A stretch of DNA of 22,505 bases, from the IMG/VR virus record IMGVR_UViG_3300027973_000233, positions 1-22,505 of that record; one strand, written 5' to 3'. The notes beneath the pieces were generated by a model. That model was not told where the DNA came from. It saw only the letters and a program-made list of their open reading frames with translations, and searched no databases. Of the stretch, positions 8,417 to 16,197 are shown piece by piece. The stretch is from a virus. The translations under genes were made by a program, and so were the position numbers. Each line of letters begins with the position of its first letter. Within the stretch, counting starts at the first letter, position 1.

Positions 8417-8418
8417 GA

Positions 8419-9414
8419 TTAGCTCGAGAAGTCGAACTTACCGAACGCGAGCGGGTTCTTGACGACAAGACCGGCGACGGCCTCGATCAAACGGGCTGGG
8501 CCACCGCCGTAGTCAGGGAGATCCTTGACTTCAGGGAGGCTGGAGTAACGGATTTCGCAGAGATCCATTGGGATGACGTAGCCTTTGTAAGCCGCGGGCA
8601 TGAACGCATCAGGATGGAGACGGATGCGACCGAAATCGCCCTCGAACACATCAACGCTCGAGAGGAAGGTCTCAGAATCGGCCTCACGATTGAACGTGCG
8701 GATCGAAGAAGCGGTGTTGGTGTTGGCGTTCTGGCTGGTCGTGAACAGAAGGTTCGTGAAAGCGCGTTTGACCGAGCTACCAACGATACCGTCATAGTCA
8801 CGGAAGGTGCCGGTCTGACCCCAGATGGAGGTCAGGAGACCTTGCACCATCGACTCATCAAGCGTCGTGGAGGCAGCGGAGCCACCAACGATGCTGGCGG
8901 AAGGCGTGCGGAAAGCAGAGGGAACAGCAGGGGTGCTGCCGCCGCTGGTGCTGATCCAAGTGCCCATCGCTTTGGTGAGGTAAGGATTGGTGCCGTTATC
9001 AGCCTGGCCATCGTTGGCCGAGAGGAAGGTGGCTTCCATATCGCGCTTCATCAGCGTGATGCCTTTGGCGACCATGCCAGCGAGTTCGTCTTTCAGACCG
9101 GCGACGATAGAGACATCGACGGAGAGAGGAGACACGCGCACTGGACGACGGAACACTTGGACGTAGTTGGCCAAGAGCGCGCGGCCCGAGTTAAGATTTT
9201 GATAATCACCGGAGGTGACATCAGTGCCGTCAACGGTGCCGGTGGTGGCAGTTGCGGGGAAGTTGTCAGCCTGCCATTGGAGGTAGGTGTTGCCAGGCTT
9301 GGAGCCTTTTGGAGCCATCGCGACGAAGGGAGTGTCCTTCGCATCGACCAGCGAGATATAGTCAGCGAGATCTTCGCGTTTACCGACTTGTGAGCGTTCG
9401 TAGAGTTGAGCCAT
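8419..9414 (-). CDS. Major capsid protein, DUF5309 / SU10-type HK97 fold, 331 aa
   Basis: The N-terminus (AQLYERSQVGKREDLADYISLVDAKDTPFVAMAPKG) is the recognisable start of the DUF5309 family, whose members include the SU10-type major capsid proteins with an HK97 fold. Other family-like pieces are WQADNFPATATTGTVDGTDV (about 48-67), VFRRPVRVSPLSVDVSIVAG (87-106), the acidic helix KRDMEATFLSA (123-133), the segment FEGDFGRIRLHPDAFMP (256-272) and the C-terminal LIEAVAGLVVKNPLAFGKFDF. Length is normal for the family. A scaffold gene lies immediately upstream (18 nt) and a head-completion gene downstream. A weak AGGA element stands 10 nt before the ATG. It forms the icosahedral or prolate shell; which of the two cannot be told. 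Confidence 0.85.
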   Translation of the reverse strand: MAQLYERSQVGKREDLADYISLVDAKDTPFVAMAPKGSKPGNTYLQWQADNFPATATTGTVDGTDVTSGDYQNLNSGRALLANYVQVFRRPVRVSPLSVDVSIVAGLKDELAGMVAKGITLMKRDMEATFLSANDGQADNGTNPYLTKAMGTWISTSGGSTPAVPSAFRTPSASIVGGSAASTTLDESMVQGLLTSIWGQTGTFRDYDGIVGSSVKRAFTNLLFTTSQNANTNTASSIRTFNREADSETFLSSVDVFEGDFGRIRLHPDAFMPAAYKGYVIPMDLCEIRYSSLPEVKDLPDYGGGPARLIEAVAGLVVKNPLAFGKFDFSS

Positions 9415-9432
9415 GTTAGTGAGTCCTGGTTT

Positions 9433-10491
9433 TTATAGAAACTGCTGGAGGAGCACGTCTTTAAGGTTGCTGGCGTTGGCAGATTTTCTGAATTTTGCTT
9501 CAGCGTTTTTAGAGTCACGTTCTTTTGCCGTAACGGTCGCTGGAGCAGAGTTTGATCGAGTGGGTTGAACTGGCGCTTTCTTAACCACTGGCTTTGTAGC
9601 AGCAGTTTTTTGTTTAGCGTAATTGCTTTCGCGTTCAGCCGCCCCGCGGATGTAGTCACCGATCACCATCTTGTAGTCTGGGAACTTACGGATCTCGGGG
9701 AATGCTTTGAGCATGTTCTGCGCAATTGCATATTCCCGAGTCGTGCGATCCTTCCACCACTGGTATTCGGATTCTGCCATTGGATCAATCTGCGAGCGAG
9801 TATTTACATACTGAAGCTGCTTGGGCAGATGTTCCTCTAGTGCGTCGAGTGCGTTGAGCTTAATGCGTCGAACATCTTCTGCTGAATACTCGGTTTCTTT
9901 GCCCACCTTATCTTTAACGGTGGCACCGTCAGCATTTTCTTCGCACCAGCGACGAACCCTACGCGCTTCCGCGAATGCGGCATCGACCTCAACCTGCGAC
10001 TGAAGGTGCAGGTAAGGATTGTCCGGTGTAGCTTTGACTGGCGCGTCCTCTGTGGCCGGCCGAGTGTTCAGCTTCAACGTAAGATCCGCAATTTGAGCTT
10101 CCAATTGCGCCGCCTTCGCTTCGGCTTCCTTGCGGAGAGCGGTCAGCTTGTCGATTCGCTTTTGGGCGCCCTTGGGCAGTCCCTCTTCAACCGGAGCCTC
10201 AGTCTGTTCAACGTCTGCTTCCTTAGAAGTGTCTTCCACAGTTTCCTGTAGAGTGGTTGTGTCGTCGGTCACCTCGGCATCTGCCGGGGTTTCCTCTGAC
10301 GTGGTTTCCGCTTTGTTGTCAGGTGCTGGTGCCTGTGCCGGCTCGTCCGACAATGATCGACGAAGCAAGGCACTGAGCCTCTCCTCGCTGATTTTACCGA
10401 GCTTATCTGCCACGGAGGTATTGAGAGGTTTTTCCGCGCTCGTTCCGTTGTCCGAGGGTGCGCTCTCTACTGTCGTTGTGCTATCAGGCAT
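9433..10491 (-). CDS. Capsid scaffolding-type protein, 352 aa
   Basis: Acidic and disordered at the N-terminus (about 1-105, rich in Ser, Thr, Glu, Pro, Ala). This is followed by a coiled coil (AQKRIDKLTALRKEAEAKAA, then QLEAQIADLTLKL, about 109-141), a helical middle (VDAAFAEARRVRRWCEENAD, then LDALEEHLPKQL) and a basic, disordered C-terminal tail (about 290-345, many K, R, A). This architecture, an acidic N-terminus with a coiled coil and a basic C-terminus directly before the capsid gene, fits scaffolding proteins, whose basic tail docks on the inside of the capsid. No protease motif is seen. The gene is preceded by a hairpin-rich 144-nt leader rather than by a stop-start overlap. Confidence 0.7.
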   Translation of the reverse strand: MPDSTTTVESAPSDNGTSAEKPLNTSVADKLGKISEERLSALLRRSLSDEPAQAPAPDNKAETTSEETPADAEVTDDTTTLQETVEDTSKEADVEQTEAPVEEGLPKGAQKRIDKLTALRKEAEAKAAQLEAQIADLTLKLNTRPATEDAPVKATPDNPYLHLQSQVEVDAAFAEARRVRRWCEENADGATVKDKVGKETEYSAEDVRRIKLNALDALEEHLPKQLQYVNTRSQIDPMAESEYQWWKDRTTREYAIAQNMLKAFPEIRKFPDYKMVIGDYIRGAAERESNYAKQKTAATKPVVKKAPVQPTRSNSAPATVTAKERDSKNAEAKFRKSANASNLKDVLLQQFL

Positions 10492-10635
10492 GGTGTTTTG
10501 TGACCGTCCAAGAGGTCGTGCAGCGTTGCTCAGTGGCGCAACGCAGAAAGCCCTTGGCGCGGATCAGACACCAAGGGCTTATCTCAGTCTATAAATCAGT
10601 CAGGAAAGGTAAGGTCTACCCACCTTTCACGCTGA
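10492..10635 (-). promoter_or_regulatory. Hairpin-rich intergenic leader before scaffold and capsid genes
   Basis: This is one of the few real gaps in the late gene block. It holds four inverted repeats in succession. In the order read on the minus strand they are: a six-base stem at 10622-10627/10605-10610, a ten-base perfect stem at 10571-10580/10548-10557 (CCAAGGGCTT with AAGCCCTTGG, 13-nt loop), a seven-base perfect stem at 10538-10544/10523-10529 (GCGTTGC with GCAACGC), and a four-base stem just before the scaffold ATG. No clear U-run follows the ten-base stem, so it is not a textbook intrinsic terminator. It may be a processing or partial terminator site that separates portal expression from high-level scaffold and capsid expression. 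No convincing sigma70 promoter was found. Confidence 0.5.
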
Positions 10636-10869
10636 TCATCCAGCTCCGTAACGCTTCCTGGCCTCGTCGCGCAGTTGGTGCAGCGAGATTAAGAAGTCGT
10701 TAAGAGCCTCGGCCCGGCCGGCGGCGTGGATGCGATACTCGCCGGTGGTTTCGCGGTTAATGGCGGTCTCTACCTCGTCCTGGATGCAGTCGCTGGCATG
10801 GGCCAAGATTGCATTCCAGAGTTTGTTCTCACCATCAAACGCGAAGGATTCTAATTGGTCTGGTTTCAT
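10636..10869 (-). CDS. Small helical protein after portal, 77 aa
   Basis: The ATG shares a base with the portal stop region (start 10869, portal ends 10869), so the two are coupled. The protein is helical and acidic: FDGENKLWNAILAHASDCIQDEVETAINRETTG then EALNDFLISLHQLRDEARKRYG. The form (an alpha helix with an LRDEARKRYG ending) is common in small uncharacterised genes that follow portal genes of SU10/phiEco32-like podoviruses. No motif indicates an enzyme. A head-assembly or portal-associated role is inferred from context. It is the last gene of the packaging/portal block before the structured leader. Confidence 0.65.
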   Translation of the reverse strand: MKPDQLESFAFDGENKLWNAILAHASDCIQDEVETAINRETTGEYRIHAAGRAEALNDFLISLHQLRDEARKRYGAG

Positions 10870-13019
10870 TATTGTTGAGGAGCGGGCGGCGTGTTGCCTG
10901 GCGTGACACCAATCTTGCCTACCTGTTTATTTTGCTGCTGTTGCATTGAGAACTGGAGGTTCTTCATGTATTTTTGCAGCAGTTGTTGGAATTGCTGGTC
11001 AGTCTTTGCGGCCTGTTGAGCCTTCGGATTGCTCTGCAGCACTTGCTGCGTGTACTGCAGCTTGGAAGCCGCAGCGGGATCGTTCTCAACGTACAGCGCC
11101 TCGTTACCGAGCATCATCATGCCGATATCGTTCTGCACGTCCTTAAACATCTTCTGCGAGGCGCCCTTCTGATCGACGATCATGGTGCGAGCCGCATCAG
11201 GCGAGATGGCCATCATGATTTCTTGGATCAGTTGGTTGCGGTCAATGACGCCGCCGGCATCAAGTGGCACAACAAATTGAGAGATGGCCTGCAATTTTTT
11301 CATGACATACTCGTTGTCCATGTCGCGCACGTCGTACTTCAGAATGAAGTCAAACTGGCCGGCGATCTCGCTGATGTTTTGTGGCAGCGGCATGTTGATA
11401 ACGCGCTGGATCTCCTCGGCCGGCATGTACTGCAAGCAAAGCTGGAAGGTCTGACTGAAGATCTTGCTCCAGACGCCAAACCAATTGTTGATGTCCTTCT
11501 GCACGATGATCTGCTGCTTTGCGGGCGGCACGCTTGGGTGGAGTAGGCCAAAGTAGTTGGCGTGACGTGACTCGACTTGGCCAATCACTGCCATCGCTTC
11601 GCTGATCGGCGAACGTGGCGGATCCATGAACTGATAGTCGTCAGACTGCGTGACCGGCAACTGCACGCCAGGGCCAATCTTGTTGATCATGCCGATACGT
11701 TTCTTGACGCGGATCGGAGGCAGCGTGGTGAATGCGGTACGGTCACGCATCGAGTCATGCTGCGCCTTGATCTCGTCCTGGTCAGTCATCGACAGCTCTG
11801 GAATGCCGCGGGAGTCGCAGATCGCTCGGCGCAAACGCTCACGACGGTATTCGATAAACGGATACTCGCCGTGCGCGTAGTCGAGCAACTCATGCTTGCC
11901 GTACATGTCTTGGCCCAGCTCGGGACAGAAAACGGTATAGTAGATGGCCGGCGAGCCGTTGTCGCTCAGTTGGCGGGTGTACGCATGCACGACCTCGATC
12001 AAGTGATCGTTGCGCACCGTGCCGGTGACGTTGAGCGCCGTTGTAACCAAATTTGGATTATTGTACCAGCTCTGACGACCTTGGGTGACCGCGGCCTTTT
12101 GGCAGAACTCGCCATCCCAGCCGGCATTCTTCTCCATCGCCTTTAGCTCGACCTCAGTGAAGTACTCGCGTCGGAAGATCACGCGGGCGCGCTGCAGATC
12201 AATGGTCTCGGGTGGGAACGCGACCTCGTCGAACGGCTTGAGCGCGGTGATCGATGGCAGATTCTTTTGGATGTATTCTTCCTCGTACTCGCCGGTGCCG
12301 GTCTCGCGCAGTTCCTTCACGAACTTCTTAGCATCGCGGATCGTGAGATCAGGCAAAAAGGTCGTGACGATATCCGCGGCCTGCTGCTCGGCTTCGGGAT
12401 TCGCGATTAGCGAAGGAAGCTGCGCGATGATGCTGTTGGGATTCTGCGCCGCAGCTTGAGCCGAGATCTGCATGACCTGCTGCATCGTGATCTTCTGGAT
12501 GCGGGTGCCGGTCTTCTGATCCCAGGCAACATGGGCCACGCTCCAGCCGTACTGCTGCGTGTACTGAGCAAGCAATTCGGACTCGCGCTCGAGTTCGACC
12601 TTGAGCTTGTTCTGACGGATCCAGGTCATTAGCTCGCTGGCGGCGGCGGCGGTGCCACCATCGCTGATATCAACGCCCGAGATGTTCAACTGGCCGCGCA
12701 CGAATGACGTGGTCAGGTTGGCGACGATCTCGTTAATGGTCGAGTCGATCAGACGGATGCGGACATCGCTGGCGCCCTCAAATGGGAACACCTGCTCGCC
12801 GTCTGGCCGGGTGCTCGACCACTTCTTGCCGTCGTCGGTCTGGCCTGACCATTTGCAGAATCGGACGGCATCGTTGCTATCTACACGGCTCACGTTGTTG
12901 CCAGTGTAGAGCGAGCGTTTAAACTCGTAGTTCAGATAGTTGACGTCCGGCTTCTCGGTGGCGATGGCCAGTTGGTCAGTGTGTGGGTTGCCTGTGTCGG
13001 TTTTGTAATCGTAACTCAT
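10869..13019 (-). CDS. Portal protein, 716 aa
   Basis: A large alpha/beta protein directly after terminase and before scaffold and capsid, with the length (700-720 aa) usual for P22/SU10-type portals. Recognisable parts are the N-terminal region WSGQTDDGKKW and RPDGEQVFPFEGASDVRIRL (about 54-88), a long helix-rich body including the YNLVTTALNVTG-like region, DQDEIKAQHDSMRDRTAF (about 413-430), a stem/crown segment with MDPPRSPISEAMAVIGQVESRHANYFG, and a C-terminal Gln-rich coiled coil (QQVLQSNPKAQQAAKTDQQF, then QFSMQQQQNK). The ring of twelve subunits would act as the DNA entry and exit channel and the dock for terminase and adaptor. The start lies in an ATGA overlap with the HTH gene. Confidence 0.85.
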   Translation of the reverse strand: MSYDYKTDTGNPHTDQLAIATEKPDVNYLNYEFKRSLYTGNNVSRVDSNDAVRFCKWSGQTDDGKKWSSTRPDGEQVFPFEGASDVRIRLIDSTINEIVANLTTSFVRGQLNISGVDISDGGTAAAASELMTWIRQNKLKVELERESELLAQYTQQYGWSVAHVAWDQKTGTRIQKITMQQVMQISAQAAAQNPNSIIAQLPSLIANPEAEQQAADIVTTFLPDLTIRDAKKFVKELRETGTGEYEEEYIQKNLPSITALKPFDEVAFPPETIDLQRARVIFRREYFTEVELKAMEKNAGWDGEFCQKAAVTQGRQSWYNNPNLVTTALNVTGTVRNDHLIEVVHAYTRQLSDNGSPAIYYTVFCPELGQDMYGKHELLDYAHGEYPFIEYRRERLRRAICDSRGIPELSMTDQDEIKAQHDSMRDRTAFTTLPPIRVKKRIGMINKIGPGVQLPVTQSDDYQFMDPPRSPISEAMAVIGQVESRHANYFGLLHPSVPPAKQQIIVQKDINNWFGVWSKIFSQTFQLCLQYMPAEEIQRVINMPLPQNISEIAGQFDFILKYDVRDMDNEYVMKKLQAISQFVVPLDAGGVIDRNQLIQEIMMAISPDAARTMIVDQKGASQKMFKDVQNDIGMMMLGNEALYVENDPAAASKLQYTQQVLQSNPKAQQAAKTDQQFQQLLQKYMKNLQFSMQQQQNKQVGKIGVTPGNTPPAPQQ

Positions 13020-13225
13020 GATTGTGTTGGGTTGATAGTTTTCTTTTGGGGAAAATTGGCGCCGATATGCTCGAGCACTTCGTCTCGATAAAATCTGTGC
13101 AGACCTCCAAGCGTGCGATAGGTGCGCAGTCGCTCCTCATGCCGCAGCCGGTCAAAATACTTCTCGTCGAGGCCGGTTAGCTCACTGGCCTGCTTGCGAG
13201 TAATTAGAATGGGATAATCTTTCAT
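13016..13225 (-). CDS. Small helix-turn-helix (excisionase/MerR-like) DNA-binding protein, 69 aa
   Basis: The gene follows the large terminase directly (stop at 13226) and ends in an ATGA overlap with the portal start. Residues 8-58 form a winged helix-turn-helix of the HTH_17 / excisionase type: ITRKQASELTGLDEKYFDRLRHEER is the helix-turn-helix, followed by the wing (TYRTLGGLHRFYRDEVLEHI) with the RF-R-x-x-V ending typical of this family. The basic C-terminus PQKKTINP may add DNA contacts. Such proteins normally act as transcription regulators or recombination directionality factors. Here it stands in the packaging block, so it could also serve as a terminase cofactor that binds the packaging site. 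The function is not known. Confidence 0.7.
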   Translation of the reverse strand: MKDYPILITRKQASELTGLDEKYFDRLRHEERLRTYRTLGGLHRFYRDEVLEHIGANFPQKKTINPTQS

Positions 13226-14845
13226 TTAATAGGATCCACCACCGACGGCGGCGAAGCTGCGATTTGTGTGGTGTTGCGGATCCATGACCGCCAGGTAGCG
13301 AAGGCAGTCGATTGGATCCTTGGTTGCGCCCTTGTCACCGTCAGTGCCTGTCCACTCACGCAAAGAGTAGATCAGATTCTGGCAGCGATCCGAGACATAG
13401 AGCTTCGGTTCATTCTGAATAGAAATTGGCATGTTCTGGTTAAAAGCCAGCCAGTCGTTGATCAGGCCGACGCCCTCATCGACGCGGATGCCTGCCGCCG
13501 GCTCAAAGTACATGGGCGCAGGATCCGAGTCCAGCAGCTCCATCAGGCTGGTGCCGCCCTCCTTGCCCGCGGCCTGAGTGGCGCCGGCGCGTGGATCGAT
13601 GTACCGGGCGAACATGGACTCTTTCTGCTCAAGATCCTTGATCAGTTCCTTGTAGTCGTTGATGCCGCGGCCGGCGCCATTACGTTGGCCAATCCCAATC
13701 TTTCCGTCCTGCTTCTCGCTCGGAAGCGCCCACTCGCCGACGTTGATGTCTGGCCATTCGCGGTAGACGTAGTGCCGGCCCTGCTCATCGACGCGCATCC
13801 ACAACATAAACCAGTTTCTGGATCCAGCAGGATCAACGACCATGTAGTTGGTGCCATCCCTCGGGATCTTGTCGTGCGCGATGACGTTGTGCTGCCCGAA
13901 TTTTGGAAACTGCGACCCCTGCAGCGACTCAGCCCAGCCATACGCTCGGATCTTCAATTCATACGATCCGCGGCCATCCAGCGTGGCCTTCATGCTCGCC
14001 CAGTCCGAGTACGGATTCAGATCCGAGTGAAACCAGATGACGGCGCCCCGCTTGCCATGACACTTCGCGGTGTACGGCATTGTGCCCTTGGGCAGACCTG
14101 GCACATTGATCGTGTCGGCCAGTAGCTCGGCCTTGCGTGCCGTGAGAAACGTCGAGCCAGACACATATTCTTTTACAACCGGCGAATAGCCTGTGACCGG
14201 CGTAAACGTCAAAAGCAGCACGCCATTGCGGGTAACCAAGCGGTAGCGCAGCGTCTCGATCCAGTCGAGCGGCACCAACTCATCGCACCAGATCATATCG
14301 CACTCGCCGCCCTCGATGACCTTCTTGTCCTGCGCGTAGTTCATGAAGAAGCACTGCGACTTGTTAGGCAGCACGAACGTGTTTTCCGAGAAGCCATTCT
14401 TCTGGGTGTAGGCCACGTTGGTGATCTTGGTCTTTCTGGCCAGCTTGTACTCGGGCGGCATGTACTTCCAGATTACATTTTGCTGCATCTGAATCGACGA
14501 CATGTTCGTAGTATGCAGGCACCACACTCGAGATTCGGGTCGAGCGACGAGCAGATTGATGGCCCGCTTGGCGGCGTACTCGGTCTTGCCGGCCCGATTG
14601 CCACCATTGATCAGCAGCTCGCGGTGCTTGATCAGCAGCTTGTCGGCAACCTTCCAGTGCTCTGGCTCGTAGCCGTGCCGGTATGGATCACACTTCTCTG
14701 CGACAATTTTGTCCTCGCGCAACTGCAACCGGCGGGCGGTCTCCTCGGCGCCGTGCTCGTTTACTAGGCGCTTGATGTCCTCGATTGTTGGCGAGTACAG
14801 CACCGGATGCGGCGTCGGGACGTACTTTTTGAGCATGTCAGACAT
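13226..14845 (-). CDS. terL: Terminase large subunit, 539 aa
   Basis: The ATPase domain shows Walker A GGNRAGKT (81-88), a Walker B region ECDMIWCDE (181-189) with the catalytic Glu at 189, and coupling motif LLTFTP (210-215). The C-terminal RNase-H-like nuclease has candidate acidic residues at D338 (MVVDPAG), D417 (YIDPRAG) and D510/D513 (KDPIDCLRYL). The order, spacing and length match phage large terminases that translocate DNA into the prohead and cut it. A good Shine-Dalgarno (AGGAGG) lies 10 nt before the ATG at 14845, inside the end of the upstream gene, whose TGA shares one base with the start (TGATG). No truncation or missing key residue is seen. Confidence 0.93.
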   Translation of the reverse strand: MSDMLKKYVPTPHPVLYSPTIEDIKRLVNEHGAEETARRLQLREDKIVAEKCDPYRHGYEPEHWKVADKLLIKHRELLINGGNRAGKTEYAAKRAINLLVARPESRVWCLHTTNMSSIQMQQNVIWKYMPPEYKLARKTKITNVAYTQKNGFSENTFVLPNKSQCFFMNYAQDKKVIEGGECDMIWCDELVPLDWIETLRYRLVTRNGVLLLTFTPVTGYSPVVKEYVSGSTFLTARKAELLADTINVPGLPKGTMPYTAKCHGKRGAVIWFHSDLNPYSDWASMKATLDGRGSYELKIRAYGWAESLQGSQFPKFGQHNVIAHDKIPRDGTNYMVVDPAGSRNWFMLWMRVDEQGRHYVYREWPDINVGEWALPSEKQDGKIGIGQRNGAGRGINDYKELIKDLEQKESMFARYIDPRAGATQAAGKEGGTSLMELLDSDPAPMYFEPAAGIRVDEGVGLINDWLAFNQNMPISIQNEPKLYVSDRCQNLIYSLREWTGTDGDKGATKDPIDCLRYLAVMDPQHHTNRSFAAVGGGSY

Positions 14846-15057
14846 CAGACCGTGTCCTCCTTGTCGATACCGGTAAAGTAGGGCCGCTCATACGTCAGCT
14901 CGATGTCGGTGTGGTAGTCCGTCGAGCGACCCTGCCAACACACGCGAAATTCCACGCCGGTGTTGGTATACAAAATGCCAGTCACGATGCCGGGCGTGTC
15001 CTCGGTGCGATGGTACACCAGGTCGCCGATCTTAAAATTTACGCGGTCGGCATTCAT
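14845..15057 (-). CDS. Small SH3-like beta-barrel protein, 70 aa
   Basis: The core is NFKIGDLVYHRTEDTPGIVTGILYTNTGVEFRVCWQGRSTDYHTDIELTYE (about 7-57): a KIGDLVYH strand, a GIVTGI strand with a turn, a FRVCW strand and a final strand. This alternation is that of a small SH3/Tudor-like barrel, common in phage genomes next to terminase or head genes. No catalytic residues are seen. Its last codons carry the Shine-Dalgarno for terL (AGGAGG), and its stop shares one base with the terL start, so its translation probably affects terL. The function is unknown. Confidence 0.65.
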   Translation of the reverse strand: MNADRVNFKIGDLVYHRTEDTPGIVTGILYTNTGVEFRVCWQGRSTDYHTDIELTYERPYFTGIDKEDTV

Positions 15058-15061
15058 AGGC

Positions 15062-15583
15062 TCACCACTTACCCGGAAACCGCGGCTGGCGTGCCGCCGT
15101 CAGGATCCCATCGTACTTGCGCACCGGGATGATCATATTTGGCTGGAAATTCAGCGAATCTTTCACGCGGCAGATCGTCATCTTGCCCTCAAATTCCACC
15201 GAGATCGCCTTACGGTTGGCGAACTTGTTGGCTAGCACCTTGGCCTCGTCCTTCGTCCACCAGCCGGGGCGACCATGCTCCAAGATCAGCCCATTCTGCG
15301 GCAGTTTCGGGATCTTGTGGTCAGGATACCGATGGCCCTCGACCTCCTCAAATACCTCAATATTTACCGTTATAGGAGTAATTTCGGCTGGCTGCTCGCC
15401 CAGGATCCGCTCCATCGCCTGCACGCCGGCACTGGTATACCACACGCTTTTCGGGCGCCCATCGTAGTCCCAGTGGTCACCCTTAGTCAGCCGGCTGCGG
15501 AGCTTGCCCATCTCGACGCGGGACATGCCAATCTTGATGGCCAGCTCGATCTCGCGGATTTGATATTTGGATTCAGTTGTCAT
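15062..15583 (-). CDS. Uncharacterised HTH-containing protein, 173 aa
   Basis: The N-terminal 55 residues look like a DNA-binding helix-turn-helix: IREIELAIKIGMSRVEMGKLRSRL, then GDHWDYDGRPKSVWYTSAGVQAMERIL, with the short wing seen in excisionase-like domains. The C-terminal part is beta-rich and contains KLPQNGLILEHGRPGWWTKDEAK and FEGKMTICRVKDSLNFQPNM, which I do not recognise. The start is in an ATGA overlap with the preceding gene. Its place between the small and large terminase genes suggests a role in packaging or in its regulation, which is inference from context. No homologue can be named with confidence. Confidence 0.55.
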   Translation of the reverse strand: MTTESKYQIREIELAIKIGMSRVEMGKLRSRLTKGDHWDYDGRPKSVWYTSAGVQAMERILGEQPAEITPITVNIEVFEEVEGHRYPDHKIPKLPQNGLILEHGRPGWWTKDEAKVLANKFANRKAISVEFEGKMTICRVKDSLNFQPNMIIPVRKYDGILTAARQPRFPGKW

Positions 15584-16197
15584 TTGGTTAAAGCGTTCAG
15601 GTCGGCATTGTGGCCCGTCTCGGCGTGCCAGGTCTTTGCCGGCATCACCCGGTAACTCGAAAACGCGCCATCATTTTTGCGCACAAACGAGTCATCCTTC
15701 CACACGATCCGATTATTTGGCTGCGCCACGATCTGGCCGCTGCCATCCTGCAGCAGCAAAATGTGGTAGCACTTGTGCTCCGATGGGTACTGGCTCCAGC
15801 CGTTGTCGGTGTGATCCAAAGTAAACCAGTAGGACGCCTCGAGAATCTTACCAGACCGCGTCTTAACGGTGCAGGCCATCTCGCGCAGGTACTCATACGC
15901 GGTAACGGCAAATTCCCACCCATGACAGTCCCAGCTCTGCAGCTCGTTCAGCGGATGATGTGGGCCAGTGGGTAGCTCATGCCTCAGTTTATGCAGCGGG
16001 ATCCGCGCCCACTGGCTGCCGGCCTCAGTCATAATCGAAAAATGCAGCGCACGCGACGGTATTGAGGTCACCCCAAATATCACGCAACGGTCAAATTCGG
16101 TGCCATCCTCGACCTTTCCTCGCAAGATTCCACCGTCCACCAATCCATACAGGTGCCGCGGCGTCGATGCATTCAAGGCGTGGTGGTGGCTATTCAT
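15580..16197 (-). CDS. Uncharacterised conserved-type packaging-module protein, 205 aa
   Basis: I chose the ATG at 16197 because it overlaps the stop of a possible upstream gene (ATGA) and begins just before the conserved-looking core. A GTG start at 16245 in the same frame would add 16 residues, including a CWKC pair. Core features are YGLVDGGILRGKVEDGTEFD (17-36), VTSIPSRALHFSIM (43-56) and QWARIPLHKL (62-71), then WDCHGWEFAVTAYEYLREM (89-107) and DNGWSQYPSEHKCYHILLLQDG (131-152). I associate this layout with a protein family often found between terminase genes in environmental phages, but no function is known. It looks like a two-lobed beta-rich domain with conserved Trp, Asp and Cys. No catalytic site is clear. 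Confidence 0.6.
   Translation of the reverse strand: MNSHHHALNASTPRHLYGLVDGGILRGKVEDGTEFDRCVIFGVTSIPSRALHFSIMTEAGSQWARIPLHKLRHELPTGPHHPLNELQSWDCHGWEFAVTAYEYLREMACTVKTRSGKILEASYWFTLDHTDNGWSQYPSEHKCYHILLLQDGSGQIVAQPNNRIVWKDDSFVRKNDGAFSSYRVMPAKTWHAETGHNADLNALTK

Noticed and set aside
8614-9393. Plus-strand open frame (259 aa) opposite the major capsid gene
   Set aside because: Antisense to a strongly supported gene with no start signal and an unnatural Arg/Gly/Ala-rich composition.
13268-14125. Long plus-strand open frame (285 aa) opposite the large terminase
   Set aside because: It lies wholly antisense to the well-supported terL gene and its residues (many V, D, R, A runs) show no motif; such mirror frames are common in GC-rich genes.
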